Shown here: positions 51,290 to 62,726 of the stretch, one piece after another
Layout of the letters: every line of letters starts with the position of its first letter
Numbering within the stretch: the stretch's first letter is position 1
Origin: Leucobacter luti
GTDB lineage: Bacteria > Actinomycetota > Actinomycetes > Actinomycetales > Microbacteriaceae
DNA length: 64,000 bases
Assembly (NCBI RefSeq): GCF_004217175.1
Contig: NZ_SHKI01000005.1
Span: 248,001-312,000 of the forward strand
Direction of reading: 5' to 3'
Position numbers and translations under genes: made by a program
Notes under the pieces: model-generated
Database searches by the model: none
What the model was told of the DNA's origin: nothing
Seen by the model: only the letters and a program-made list of their open reading frames with translations

Positions 51290-52480
51290 ATGCCCCAGAC
51301 GCGCGCATACCTCGACCACGCCGCGACCTCGCCGATGCCCGAGCCGGTGCTCGCGGCGTATGTCGACGCACTGCGCACCGTGGGGAATCCCGCGTCTACG
51401 CACGCGCACGGCCAGGCGGCGAGCGAGGCGCTGGAGCAGGCCCGCGACGAGATCGCGGGCCTGCTCGGCTGCGATCACGCCGAGCTCATCTTCACGAGCG
51501 GCGGCACCGAATCGGTGAACCTCGCGCTGAAGGGCATGTACTGGGCGCGGCGGCGCGCGGGACTGGGGAGCACGATCCTCGTTGCCGAGGGGGAACACCA
51601 CGCCACGATCGAGGCCGCCGAGTGGCTCCGCGACACCCAGGGCGCCACGCTCGTGTGGCTCCCCATAGACGGGGCCGGGCGCCTGGCCCCGGAGACGCTC
51701 AGCTCCGCGATCGCGGCGGCGGGAGCGGCCGAGGTCGCGCTCGCGTCGTTCATCTGGGTGAACAACGAGGTGGGCACGGTGCAGCCCGTGGCGCAGCTGT
51801 GCGAGATCGCGTCCGCGGCCGGGATTCCCAGCCACGTCGACGCGGTCGCCGCGCTGGGGCAGGTCCCCGTCGACTTCACCCGCTCTGGAGCGGCGGCGGT
51901 GAGCGTATCCGCGCACAAGATCGGCGGGCCCGTCGGCGTGGGCGCCCTGCTCCTCGGGCGCCGCGCGGTGGCGGATCCGCTCGTGCACGGCGGCACGCAG
52001 CAGCGCGCCCGCTCGGGCACGCAGGACGTGGCCGGTGCGGTCGGATTTGCGGCTGCCCTGCGCCTCGCGCTTGCACCGACCGGGGCACCGGGGAACACCG
52101 CGCTCGCGCGGGTCACGGCGCTCCGCAACAGCCTGATCGCCGGCGTGCGCGCGGCCGATCCCGGTGCGGTGCTGCGCGGGCCGGCCCCGGGTGCGGAGCG
52201 TGCACCCGGCAACGCGCACTTCACGTTCCCCGGCTGCCAGGGCGACTCGCTCGTGTTCCTGCTCGACGCCGCCGGCGTCTCAGCGTCCGTGGGCTCCGCC
52301 TGCCAGGCGGGCGTCGCGGAGCCGTCCCACGTGCTCCGCGCAATGGGCGTGCCCGAGGCGGAGGCCGCCGGTGCGCTGCGCTTCACGCTCGGGGCCCACA
52401 CCACCGCGGACGAGGTCGACCGGCTGCTCGCGGCGCTGCCAGATGCGCTGCGGCGGGCGCGCAGCGCCGGACTGGCGTAG
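51290..52480 (+). CDS. Cysteine desulfurase (NifS/IscS-like)
   Basis: 396 residues. It takes sulfur from cysteine as a protein persulfide. PLP-binding Lys in SAHKIGGPVGVGALLL (about 206), the substrate-side His in EGEHHATIEAAEW, and the catalytic Cys in VGSACQAGVAEPSHVL (about 340) are present. The start YLDHAATSPMPEPVL is canonical. AGGAGGGCCG precedes ATG 51290. mnmA follows, which needs exactly this sulfur for tRNA 2-thiouridine. The TAG stop also serves as the first three bases of the mnmA -10 hexamer. Confidence 0.92.
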   Translation: MPQTRAYLDHAATSPMPEPVLAAYVDALRTVGNPASTHAHGQAASEALEQARDEIAGLLGCDHAELIFTSGGTESVNLALKGMYWARRRAGLGSTILVAEGEHHATIEAAEWLRDTQGATLVWLPIDGAGRLAPETLSSAIAAAGAAEVALASFIWVNNEVGTVQPVAQLCEIASAAGIPSHVDAVAALGQVPVDFTRSGAAAVSVSAHKIGGPVGVGALLLGRRAVADPLVHGGTQQRARSGTQDVAGAVGFAAALRLALAPTGAPGNTALARVTALRNSLIAGVRAADPGAVLRGPAPGAERAPGNAHFTFPGCQGDSLVFLLDAAGVSASVGSACQAGVAEPSHVLRAMGVPEAEAAGALRFTLGAHTTADEVDRLLAALPDALRRARSAGLA

Positions 52481-52483
52481 ACT
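52478..52483 (+). promoter_or_regulatory. -10 hexamer TAGACT built on a stop codon
   Basis: TAGACT, then ATTCCG (6 nt), then GTG at 52490. The first three bases are the stop codon of the desulfurase gene. Confidence 0.55.
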
Positions 52484-52489
52484 ATTCCG

Positions 52490-53710
52490 GTGAAAGTTCT
52501 GGCGGCGATGAGTGGGGGTGTCGACTCCGCGGTTGCTGCTGCCCGCGCGGTCGAGGCCGGGCATGATGTGGTTGGCGTGCATCTCGCCCTGAGCCGGATG
52601 CCCGGGACGGTGCGGACCGGCTCGCGCGGGTGCTGCACGATCGAGGACGCGATGGACGCGCGCCGAGCGGCAAACCTGCTCGGGATCCCGTTCTACGTGT
52701 GGGATCTGAGTGAGCGCTTCCGCGAGGACGTGGTCGACGACTTCATCGCCGAGTACGCGGCGGGACGCACGCCGAATCCATGCATGCGCTGCAACGAGAA
52801 GATTAAGTTCGCCGCGCTCCTCGACAAGGCGATCGCGCTGGGGTTCGACACGGTCGCCACGGGGCACTACGCCACGCTCGCCGACGGCGCGAGCGGGCGG
52901 GAGCTGCACCGCGCGAGCGCCTGGTCCAAGGACCAGTCGTACGTGCTGGGGGTGCTCACGGAGCGGCAGCTCGCGCACTGCTACTTCCCGCTCGGCGATA
53001 CCCCGTCGAAGGACCTCGTGCGCGCGGAGGCCGCCGACCGCGGCCTGCAGGTCGCGCAGAAGCCCGACAGCCACGACATCTGTTTCATCCCGGACGGCGA
53101 CACGCGCGGGTGGCTCTCCGACCACGTGAGCCGCGAGCCCGGCGAGATTCTTGACGAGGCGGGCGCCGTGATCGGCAGCCACGATGGGGCGCACGGCTAC
53201 ACCGTGGGCCAGCGCCGCGGTCTGCAACTGGGGCGTCCAGCTGAGGACGGGAAGCCGCGCTACGTACTGTCGATCCGGCCGGTGTCGAACCAGGTGGTGG
53301 TTGGCCCGAAGGAGCGGCTCGCGATCTCCCGCATCGCGGGCGGACGCTATAGCTGGGCGGGGGAGCCCGGCTTCGACACCGCTCAGACGTTCCGCTGCGA
53401 GGTGCAGATCCGCGCCCACGCCGATCCGGTTCCCGCGACGGCGCGCCTCGTCCCGATTCTCGAGGCGGAGCGCACGGAGCAGCACCGCGCCGACGCGACG
53501 CACGAGATCGTCGTCGACATCGACCTGCTGCACGCCGAGCCGCTGCTCGGGGTCGCCCCGGGGCAGACAGCGGTGCTCTACATCGGCACGCGCGTACTCG
53601 GCCAGTTCACGATCGACCGCGCGGTGCCGCTCGATGCCGAGGCCGCCCCCGATCAGGCGGCCGGCGCGGGCGACGGGGCAGCCGCCGTCGGCGGCTCCGA
53701 GCGCGCCTAG
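52490..53710 (+). CDS. mnmA: tRNA 2-thiouridine synthase MnmA
   Basis: 406 residues. It thiolates U34 of Lys, Glu and Gln tRNAs. The PP-loop [10 protein letters not shown] opens the protein; the first active-site Cys is in [13 protein letters not shown] (about 100), the second in [10 protein letters not shown] (about 200). The C-terminal beta-barrel ends near 370 and is followed by a 30-residue Ala/Gly tail. The desulfurase immediately upstream supplies sulfur. Start GTG 52490 with TAGACT 6 nt before it and no ribosome site, so a leaderless mRNA is likely. Confidence 0.95.
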   Translation: MKVLAAMSGGVDSAVAAARAVEAGHDVVGVHLALSRMPGTVRTGSRGCCTIEDAMDARRAANLLGIPFYVWDLSERFREDVVDDFIAEYAAGRTPNPCMRCNEKIKFAALLDKAIALGFDTVATGHYATLADGASGRELHRASAWSKDQSYVLGVLTERQLAHCYFPLGDTPSKDLVRAEAADRGLQVAQKPDSHDICFIPDGDTRGWLSDHVSREPGEILDEAGAVIGSHDGAHGYTVGQRRGLQLGRPAEDGKPRYVLSIRPVSNQVVVGPKERLAISRIAGGRYSWAGEPGFDTAQTFRCEVQIRAHADPVPATARLVPILEAERTEQHRADATHEIVVDIDLLHAEPLLGVAPGQTAVLYIGTRVLGQFTIDRAVPLDAEAAPDQAAGAGDGAAAVGGSERA

Positions 53711-53796
53711 CCGCCAAACGCCCGGAGCGCCGCGAATCTACCGCGCTGCGATTCAGGTGCGCCGCGATTCAGATGCGTGTTGTCGGGGGTCAAACC

Positions 53797-56211
<2,415 letters not shown>

Positions 56212-56224
56212 GTGCCGCGGCGGT

Positions 56225-56238
56225 CGAGTTATCCACAG
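56225..56238 (+). promoter_or_regulatory. DnaA-box-like element CGAGTTATCCACAG (copy 2)
   Basis: Contains TTATCCACA at 56229-56237, 14 nt after the ligA stop. Same 14-mer as at 33048-33061. Confidence 0.55.
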
Positions 56239-56332
56239 CCGAAAAACTTGCCGCGAGCTTTGCCCTGGCTCTCGCTACGCTTAACGAAACCTCCGCCCAG
56301 GGCGGCGGCCATCAAAGCTGAAGGGACACGGC

Positions 56333-57019
56333 ATGACAGACCAGAGCGCGCCCACGCAGCGCGCGGCGTGGGCCACGCAAGATCCGCTCCTGCTCGAGTA
56401 CTACGACACCGAGTGGGGCGACCCGATCACCGACGAGGTTGGCGTCTTCGAGCGGCTCACGCTCGAGGCGTTTCAGTCGGGGCTGTCGTGGCTCACCGTG
56501 CTCAGGAAGCGCCAGGCGTTTCGGGAGGCCTTCGACGGCTTTGACCCGCGGCGCATCGCAGCGTACGACGACGGCGACGTTGAGCGGCTGCTCTCCGACT
56601 CCGGCATCATCCGCAATTCGAGGAAAATCCACGCGACGATCGGCAACGCCCGCGCCACGCTGCAGCTCGCCGCGGCAGACGGCCCGTCACTCGCGGAGCT
56701 CGTCTGGTCGTACATGCCGGAGCGGTCGCCCGCGCCCGCGACCGACGCCGAGGTGCCCGCTACCTCTCCGGAGTCGGTCGAGCTCGCCCGCGTACTGAAG
56801 CGCCACGGGTTTAGCTTCGTGGGCCCCACGACGGTCTACGCGCTGATGACCGCGATCGGGATCGCCGACGGCCACCTGGTCACCAGCCCGCGGCGCGGGT
56901 GCTCGGGGCTCTGGAACATCGACGGGAGTCGCACCGACGCGCCCGCACCGTTCGCCGCGCGCGGGTCCAGCCGCGCACCAGACGGTGAACCGGGCGGGCT
57001 CCCCGCGACCGCTCGCTAA
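56333..57019 (+). CDS. DNA-3-methyladenine glycosylase I (Tag) homologue with altered zinc site
   Basis: 228 residues. The Tag family body is clear: YDTEWGDPITDEVGVFERL, LEAFQSGLSWLTVLRKRQAF, NSRKIHATIGNA and SFVGPTTVYALMTAIG. It would remove 3-methyladenine from DNA. However, the zinc-holding residues of E. coli Tag (Cys4, His17, His175, Cys179) are mostly gone: Ala11 and Tyr24 replace the first two, and the end reads GHLVTSPRR, keeping only His. The pocket Glu and Trp (LE..SGLSW) remain. Upstream AAGGGACACGGC positions ATG 56333. It follows ligA. Confidence 0.85.
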   Translation: MTDQSAPTQRAAWATQDPLLLEYYDTEWGDPITDEVGVFERLTLEAFQSGLSWLTVLRKRQAFREAFDGFDPRRIAAYDDGDVERLLSDSGIIRNSRKIHATIGNARATLQLAAADGPSLAELVWSYMPERSPAPATDAEVPATSPESVELARVLKRHGFSFVGPTTVYALMTAIGIADGHLVTSPRRGCSGLWNIDGSRTDAPAPFAARGSSRAPDGEPGGLPATAR

Positions 57020-57022
57020 GAT
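57017..57022 (+). promoter_or_regulatory. -10 hexamer TAAGAT for gatCAB
   Basis: TAAGAT at the tag stop predicts a start near 57029 and a 36-nt leader with GGAG before ATG 57065. Confidence 0.45.
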
Positions 57023-57064
57023 GGTGGGGTCTGAGAACCACACCCGAAGCCATGATGGAGCAGC

Positions 57065-57400
57065 ATGCCTGAAACCTCTGCGGCCGGTCCCGCCGCGACG
57101 AGCGGTGAGATCACGGCCGAGACCGTGCAGCATCTCGCCGGTCTCGCCCGGATCGCACTGACCGACACCGAGATCGAATCGCTCACGACCGAGCTCGGCT
57201 CGATTCTGACGAATATCGCGAAGGTGGGTGAGGTCGTGAGCGCCGACGTGCCAGCGACCAGCCACCCGATCCCGCTGAACAACGTGACGCGCCCCGACGT
57301 GATCGCTGATGTGCTGACGCACGAGCAGGCCCTCGCGAACGCGCCCGAGACGACGGACGGCATGTTCCGCGTTTCATCGATCCTGGGAGAAGAACAGTAA
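57065..57400 (+). CDS. gatC: Glu-tRNA(Gln)/Asp-tRNA(Asn) amidotransferase subunit C
   Basis: 111 residues. GatC wraps around GatA and stabilises the complex. The conserved core is [22 protein letters not shown] and the C-terminal FRVSSILGE; the first 15 residues are an Ala/Ser extension. ATG 57065 has GGAG (57057-57060) 4 nt upstream. It overlaps gatA by one base (TAATG). First gene of gatCAB. Confidence 0.95.
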   Translation: MPETSAAGPAATSGEITAETVQHLAGLARIALTDTEIESLTTELGSILTNIAKVGEVVSADVPATSHPIPLNNVTRPDVIADVLTHEQALANAPETTDGMFRVSSILGEEQ

Positions 57401-58935
57401 TGAGCGAGCTGATTCAGCTGACCGCGGCGGATCTCGCCGCGAAGCTCGCCGCAGGCGAGGTGTCGTCCGTCGAGGCGACGCAGGCGCACCTTGACCGCAT
57501 CGCCGCCGTTGACGGCGAGCTGCACGCGTTCCTCGCGACCGACGCCGAGGCGTCGCTCGCGGCCGCGCGCGCGGTCGACGAGCGCCGGGCCGCGGGAGAG
57601 CAGCTTGGCGAGCTCGCCGGCGTGCCCCTGGCGATCAAGGACGTGCTCGTCACCACCGACATGCCGGCCACCTCCGGGTCGAAGATTCTCGAGGGCTACC
57701 GCTCGCCGTACGACGCGACCGCCGTCGCGAAGGCGCGCGCCGCGGGCCTCGTGAACATCGGCAAGACGAACATGGACGAGTTTGCCATGGGATCGGCCAC
57801 CGAGAACTCGGCGTACGGGCCCACGCACAATCAGTGGGACACGTCTCGCGTGCCCGGCGGCTCCGGTGGCGGCTCGGCCGTCGCGGTGGGCGCGTTCGCC
57901 GCGCCGCTCGCGCTCGGCTCGGACACGGGCGGCTCGATCCGCCAGCCGGCCGCCCTCACCGGCACCGTCGGCGCAAAGCCCACGTACGGCGGGGTGAGCC
58001 GCTACGGCGCCATCGCGCTCGCGTCGTCCCTCGACCAGATCGGCCCCTGTGCGCGCACCGTCCTCGACACCGCGCTGCTGCACGACGTGGTCGCCGGGCA
58101 CGATCACCACGACTCCACCTCGCTCAACCACGCGTGGCCGTCGATGGCCGCCGCCGCGCGCAGCGGCGCCGACCCGGCGAGCCTGCGCGGCCTTCGCGTG
58201 GGCGTGGTGAAGCAGCTGATGATCGACGGCGTGCAGCCGGGCGTCAAGGCGCGCTTCGACGAGTCGCTCGCGCTGCTGCAGGCACAGGGTGCCGAGATCG
58301 TCGAGATCGACGCACCGCACTTCGAGTACGCGGTTGCCGCTTACTACCTGATCCTCCCCGCTGAGGCATCGAGCAACCTTGCGAAGTACGACTCGGTGCG
58401 CTTCGGCCTCCGAGTTACCCCCGCCGGCGGTGGCACCGTCGAGGGGGTCATGAGTGAGACCCGCGCCGCGGGCTTCGGCGCCGAGGTGAAGCGCCGCATC
58501 ATCCTGGGCACCTACGCGCTCTCTGCCGGCTACTACGACGCGTACTACGGCAGCGCGCAGCAGGTGCGCACGCTGATCCAGCGCGACTTCGCCGCGGCGT
58601 TCGCCCAGGTCGACGTGATCGCCTCGCCGACGGCGCCCACGACCGCGTGGGCGCTCGGCACGCACACGGGAGACCCGATGCAGGACTACCTGAACGACGC
58701 CACCACGATCCCCGCGAACCTCGCAGGGATCCCGGGGCTCAGCCTCCCGATCGGTACCGCGAGCGAGGACGGCCTGCCCGTCGGCTTGCAGCTCATGGCC
58801 CCGGCCTTCGAAGACGCTCGCCTGTACCGCGCCGGCGCCGCGATCGAGCAGCTCATCGCAGACCGCGATGGTGCGCCGTTCTGGGCGCAGGCCCCGTCCC
58901 TTGCAGGTGCCCCGAGCCGGAAGGCGGCCGCGTAA
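57400..58935 (+). CDS. gatA: Glu-tRNA(Gln)/Asp-tRNA(Asn) amidotransferase subunit A
   Basis: 511 residues. The amidase subunit frees ammonia from glutamine. The triad is visible: Lys in [10 protein letters not shown] (about 80), cis-Ser in [12 protein letters not shown] (about 155) and the nucleophile Ser in [13 protein letters not shown] (about 180), with the GatA-type [19 protein letters not shown]. One-base overlaps on both sides (TAATG) couple it to gatC and gatB. Confidence 0.97.
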   Translation: MSELIQLTAADLAAKLAAGEVSSVEATQAHLDRIAAVDGELHAFLATDAEASLAAARAVDERRAAGEQLGELAGVPLAIKDVLVTTDMPATSGSKILEGYRSPYDATAVAKARAAGLVNIGKTNMDEFAMGSATENSAYGPTHNQWDTSRVPGGSGGGSAVAVGAFAAPLALGSDTGGSIRQPAALTGTVGAKPTYGGVSRYGAIALASSLDQIGPCARTVLDTALLHDVVAGHDHHDSTSLNHAWPSMAAAARSGADPASLRGLRVGVVKQLMIDGVQPGVKARFDESLALLQAQGAEIVEIDAPHFEYAVAAYYLILPAEASSNLAKYDSVRFGLRVTPAGGGTVEGVMSETRAAGFGAEVKRRIILGTYALSAGYYDAYYGSAQQVRTLIQRDFAAAFAQVDVIASPTAPTTAWALGTHTGDPMQDYLNDATTIPANLAGIPGLSLPIGTASEDGLPVGLQLMAPAFEDARLYRAGAAIEQLIADRDGAPFWAQAPSLAGAPSRKAAA

Positions 58936-60449
58936 TGGCGAAGACGAAGCTGATGAAGTTCGAGGAAGCGCTCGAGCGCTACGAGCCGGTCATCGGGCTC
59001 GAGGTGCACGTGGAACTCAACACCGCCACGAAGATGTTCTCCTCCGCCCCGAACACCTTCGGTGCTGAGCCGAATACGAACCTCACTCCGGTGTGCCTCG
59101 GGCTGCCCGGCGCGCTGCCGGTGGTCAACGAGCAGGCCGTGCGCTACTCGATCAGCCTGGGCCTCGCGCTCGGGTGCGAGATCGCTGAGGTCTCCGGGTT
59201 CGCGAGGAAGAACTACTTCTACCCAGACATGGCGAAGAACTATCAGATCTCGCAGTACGACGATCCGATCGCGTTCGACGGCACGGTGGAGATCGAGCTC
59301 GCGAGCGGCCGTGTGGTGCACGTGCCGATCGAGCGCGCCCACATGGAGGAGGACGCCGGGAAGCTGAACCACATCGGCGGCTCAACCGGGCGCATCCAGG
59401 GTGCGGAGTACTCGCTGGTTGACTACAACCGGGCCGGCGTGCCGCTCGTCGAGATCGTCACCCGCCCGATCTTTGGCGGCGAGGCCGACACCCCCGAGAT
59501 CGCCGCGGCGTACGTTGCGACGATCCGCGAGCTGGTCACGGCGCTCGGGATCTCCGATGCGCGGATGGAGCGCGGGAACCTGCGCTGCGACGCGAACGTG
59601 TCCCTGCGGCCGCGTGGCAACGAGGACGCCGGCATGAGCGTGCTCGGCACTCGCACGGAGACGAAGAACGTGAACTCGCTGCGCTCGATCGAGCGCGCGG
59701 TGCGCTTCGAGATCCAGCGCCAGGCGCAGCTGCTCTCCGAGGGCACTGCGATCACGCAGGAGACGCGTCACTGGCACGAGGACACCGGGGAGACCTCCCC
59801 GGGCCGTCCGAAGAGCGACGCCGACGACTACCGGTACTTCCCGGAGCCCGACCTGGCTCCGCTCACCCCGTCGCGCGAGCTGGTTGAGGAGCTCCGCGCC
59901 GGGCTGCCCGAGCACCCCACGCTGCGCCGGCGCCGCCTGATCTCCGAGTGGCAGTTCTCCGCACTCGAGTTCCAGGACGTCGTCAACGCGGGCCTGGTCG
60001 GCGCGATCGAAGCGACCGTCGCCGCCGGCGTGCCGGCCCATGCCGCGCGCAAGTGGTGGACGGGCGAGATCGCGCGCATCGCGAACGAGCGAAGCGCGGT
60101 TCCGACCGAGCTCATCACCCCCGAGCAGATCGCCTCGGTCGTGGCGCTCGTGGACGAGGGCACGCTGAACGACAAGCTGGCGCGCCAGGTCATCGCCGGC
60201 ATCATCGACGGCGAGGGCACCGCGGCGGAGATCGTCGCCGCGCGCGGCCTCGCGATCGTGTCGGACGACGGGGCCCTCATCGCCGCCGTCGACGCCGCGC
60301 TTGCCGAGCAGCCCGACGTGCTCGCGAAGATCCGCGACGGCAAGGTGCAGGCCGCCGGGGCGATCATCGGTTCGGTGATGAAGGCAATGCGCGGCCAGGC
60401 CGATGCCGCGCGCGTGCGCGAGCTCGTGCTGGAGCGCGCGAGCGCGTAA
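58935..60449 (+). CDS. gatB: Glu-tRNA(Gln)/Asp-tRNA(Asn) amidotransferase subunit B
   Basis: 504 residues. GatB holds the tRNA, phosphorylates the mischarged acyl group and amidates it. The GatB signature is present: [25 protein letters not shown]-type [18 protein letters not shown], and [16 protein letters not shown]; the C-terminal YqeY-like tail ends [16 protein letters not shown]. Its ATG overlaps the gatA stop. The organism thus makes Gln-tRNA and/or Asn-tRNA by the indirect route. A strong terminator follows 20 nt after the stop. Confidence 0.97.
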   Translation: MAKTKLMKFEEALERYEPVIGLEVHVELNTATKMFSSAPNTFGAEPNTNLTPVCLGLPGALPVVNEQAVRYSISLGLALGCEIAEVSGFARKNYFYPDMAKNYQISQYDDPIAFDGTVEIELASGRVVHVPIERAHMEEDAGKLNHIGGSTGRIQGAEYSLVDYNRAGVPLVEIVTRPIFGGEADTPEIAAAYVATIRELVTALGISDARMERGNLRCDANVSLRPRGNEDAGMSVLGTRTETKNVNSLRSIERAVRFEIQRQAQLLSEGTAITQETRHWHEDTGETSPGRPKSDADDYRYFPEPDLAPLTPSRELVEELRAGLPEHPTLRRRRLISEWQFSALEFQDVVNAGLVGAIEATVAAGVPAHAARKWWTGEIARIANERSAVPTELITPEQIASVVALVDEGTLNDKLARQVIAGIIDGEGTAAEIVAARGLAIVSDDGALIAAVDAALAEQPDVLAKIRDGKVQAAGAIIGSVMKAMRGQADAARVRELVLERASA

Positions 60450-60468
60450 CGAAGTTCGCGGAGTACCC

Positions 60469-60510
60469 GGACGAGGCGTCCGGCGGAGTGATCCGCCGGG
60501 CGCCTCGTCC
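60469..60510. terminator. Terminator after gatB
   Basis: 60469-60487 pairs with 60492-60510 over 19 bp with one G-U, loop GTGA. It separates gatB from the converging small gene and may work both ways. Confidence 0.8.
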
Positions 60511-60546
60511 GTTGAGCGTGCACGGGCGGAGTCGCGCCGGCGCGCG

Positions 60547-60942
60547 CTACTCGGCGCCCGGGTCGGGGAAGACGCGGCGCACCACCGTTTGCATATCGCG
60601 GTCGAGGCCAGCGACGTCAGCAGAGAGGCGGTCGAGCCTGGCCTCGACGCGCGAGAAACGCCCGTCAATCCGATCAAACTGCTGCTCGACCCGCGTGAAA
60701 CGCTCGTCAATCTGCGCAAACTGGTGCTCGACCCGCTCGAACTGGCGGTCGACCCGTGCAAACTGGCGGTCGATCTGTTCGAAGTTGCGCTCGATCTGAG
60801 TGAAGTGGAGCCGCATTTCGGCGCGGAGCCCGTCTACCAGGACCCCCACGGTGCGGTGCGTGGCGCGCGACGTCAGCACCACCATGCTCACGAGCGTCGC
60901 GACGAGCAAGCCGATGGCGGTCCAGATTTGAGGTTCAGTCAC
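60547..60942 (-). CDS. Small membrane-anchored coiled-coil protein
   Basis: 131 residues. One membrane helix near the start (IWTAIGLLVATLVSMVVLT), then one long heptad coiled coil: about seven units of the form FxRVDRQ/FxQIDER with aromatic and valine or isoleucine at core positions (about 55-105). No further domain is visible. Proteins of this build (DUF1640-like or phage-tail-fibre-like coils) usually oligomerise; the role is unknown. I prefer GTG 60942, about 10 nt after AGGGAG; GTG 60951 is an alternative but leaves only 1 nt to that site. It stands alone between gatB and glpK, ending after the gatB terminator. Confidence 0.7.
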   Translation of the reverse strand: MTEPQIWTAIGLLVATLVSMVVLTSRATHRTVGVLVDGLRAEMRLHFTQIERNFEQIDRQFARVDRQFERVEHQFAQIDERFTRVEQQFDRIDGRFSRVEARLDRLSADVAGLDRDMQTVVRRVFPDPGAE

Positions 60943-61100
60943 GGTCGTCACGCTCCCTATTGTGTGTGGTGTGTACCGATCGTGCCAGGGTGGGGTCGTG
61001 AAATTGGGCGCGCAGGTGGGTCTGTGAGTAACTCGCGACTCTGGGCTACTCAGCCTCGCATGTGAGCGGGGCGGGTGTGACCGCGCTGTCTGAGTGCCAA

Positions 61101-62615
61101 CTACTGTGTGTCGGCGTCGACCCAGTCAATCGACTTCGACACTGCCTTGCGCCACTGCCGAAGCAGCCGGTCCTGCTCGGCCTGTTCGAGGTGCGGCTCC
61201 CAGCGGCGATCCTCCCGCCAGTTGGCGCGCAGCTCGTCGATGCCAGACCAGAAGCCCACCGCGAGGCCCGCCGCGTACGCGGCGCCGAGCGCCGTGGTCT
61301 CGGCAACTCGCGGCCGCACGACCGGGACGCCGAGCACGTCGGCCTGAAACTGCATCAGTGTGTCGTTGGCGACCATGCCGCCGTCGACGCGCAGCTCCGC
61401 CAGGGGGACGGGCACGTCCGCGTTGACGGCGTCGAGCACGTCGCGGGTTTGGTACGCGACCGCCTCAAGGGCGGCCCGCGCGATGTGACCGCGGTTCGCG
61501 TACCTGGTGAGCCCCACGATCGCGCCGCGCGCGTCGGGCCGCCAGTAGGGGGCAAACAGCCCGGAGAACGCCGGGACCACGTACACCCCGCCGTTGTCGG
61601 GCACCGAGCCCGCGAGCGCCTCGACCTCGTCGGCCGAACGGATCAGCCCGAGCTGGTCGCGGAGCCACTGAATCAGGGACCCCGTGACGGCGATCGATCC
61701 CTCGAGCGCGTAGTGTGCGGGAGCGTCGCCGAGCTGATAGCCGACGGTGGTGATGAGTCCGTTGGTCGAGTGGACGATCTCCGTGCCCGTCTGGAAAATC
61801 AGAAAGCAGCCCGTGCCGTAGGTGTTCTTCGACGTGCCAGCCTCGAAAGCCGCTTGCCCGAACGTCGCCGCCTGCTGGTCGCCGAGGATCCCGGCGACCG
61901 GGACGCCGTGCAGCAGCGAGGACGGTTCGGCGTGGCCGTACACCTCGGACGACGAGCGGATCTCGGGAAGCATGGCGCGGGGGATGTTGAACGCCCGGAG
62001 CAGCTCGTCGTGCCAGGAGAGTGTGGTGAGCTCCATGAGCAGTGTGCGCGAGGCGTTCGTGACGTCGGTGATGTGCACGCCGCCCTCGGGCCCGCCGGTG
62101 AGGTTCCAGAGCACCCACGTGTCCGGGGTGCCGAAGAGGAGATCGCCGGCCTCGGCCCGCTCGCGGGCGCCGGGGACGTGCTCGAGCAGCCACGCGATCT
62201 TTGACGCGGAGAAATAGCTGGCGAGCGGGAGCCCAGTCGTGCTGCGGAAGCGATCGGTGCCGCCCGACGCGGCGAGCTCGTCGATGAGCGGCTGCGTGCG
62301 TGTGTCCTGCCACACGATCGCGTTGTGGATCGGCTCGCCGGTGTGGCGATCCCACACGATCGTGGTCTCGCGCTGGTTGGTAATGCCGATCCCGGCGATG
62401 TCCTGGCCGGTGAGGTCCGCCCGGCCGAGCGCGACGCCGATCACCTCCTGCACGTTCTGCCAGATCTGCAGGGGATCGTGCTCAACATATCCGGCCTGCG
62501 GCATGAGCTGCGCGTGCTCCTTCTGCCCCACGGCGACAAGACTTCCGGCGCGGTCGAAGATGATGGCGCGGGAGGACGTGGTGCCCTGATCGATCGAGAT
62601 CACGTATTCGGGCAT
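61101..62615 (-). CDS. glpK: Glycerol kinase
   Basis: 504 residues, the standard length. It makes sn-glycerol 3-phosphate from glycerol and ATP. Landmarks: [20 protein letters not shown] (ATP phosphate site), [18 protein letters not shown]-type [28 protein letters not shown], and [22 protein letters not shown] precedes ATG 62615. It is downstream of glpD (112 nt), and the two make the glycerol uptake pathway into glycolysis. No facilitator gene (glpF) is in the window. Confidence 0.96.
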   Translation of the reverse strand: MPEYVISIDQGTTSSRAIIFDRAGSLVAVGQKEHAQLMPQAGYVEHDPLQIWQNVQEVIGVALGRADLTGQDIAGIGITNQRETTIVWDRHTGEPIHNAIVWQDTRTQPLIDELAASGGTDRFRSTTGLPLASYFSASKIAWLLEHVPGARERAEAGDLLFGTPDTWVLWNLTGGPEGGVHITDVTNASRTLLMELTTLSWHDELLRAFNIPRAMLPEIRSSSEVYGHAEPSSLLHGVPVAGILGDQQAATFGQAAFEAGTSKNTYGTGCFLIFQTGTEIVHSTNGLITTVGYQLGDAPAHYALEGSIAVTGSLIQWLRDQLGLIRSADEVEALAGSVPDNGGVYVVPAFSGLFAPYWRPDARGAIVGLTRYANRGHIARAALEAVAYQTRDVLDAVNADVPVPLAELRVDGGMVANDTLMQFQADVLGVPVVRPRVAETTALGAAYAAGLAVGFWSGIDELRANWREDRRWEPHLEQAEQDRLLRQWRKAVSKSIDWVDADTQ

Positions 62616-62726
62616 GTGGGTCTCCTCTGACGGTGCGGCGGAACGGCGATCTGGTCTGCGAAGGGAAGGGACGGAATATCGGGAAGCTGGCAGCGAGCGC
62701 CGGGTGGCGGACGCCGGGTGGCGACG

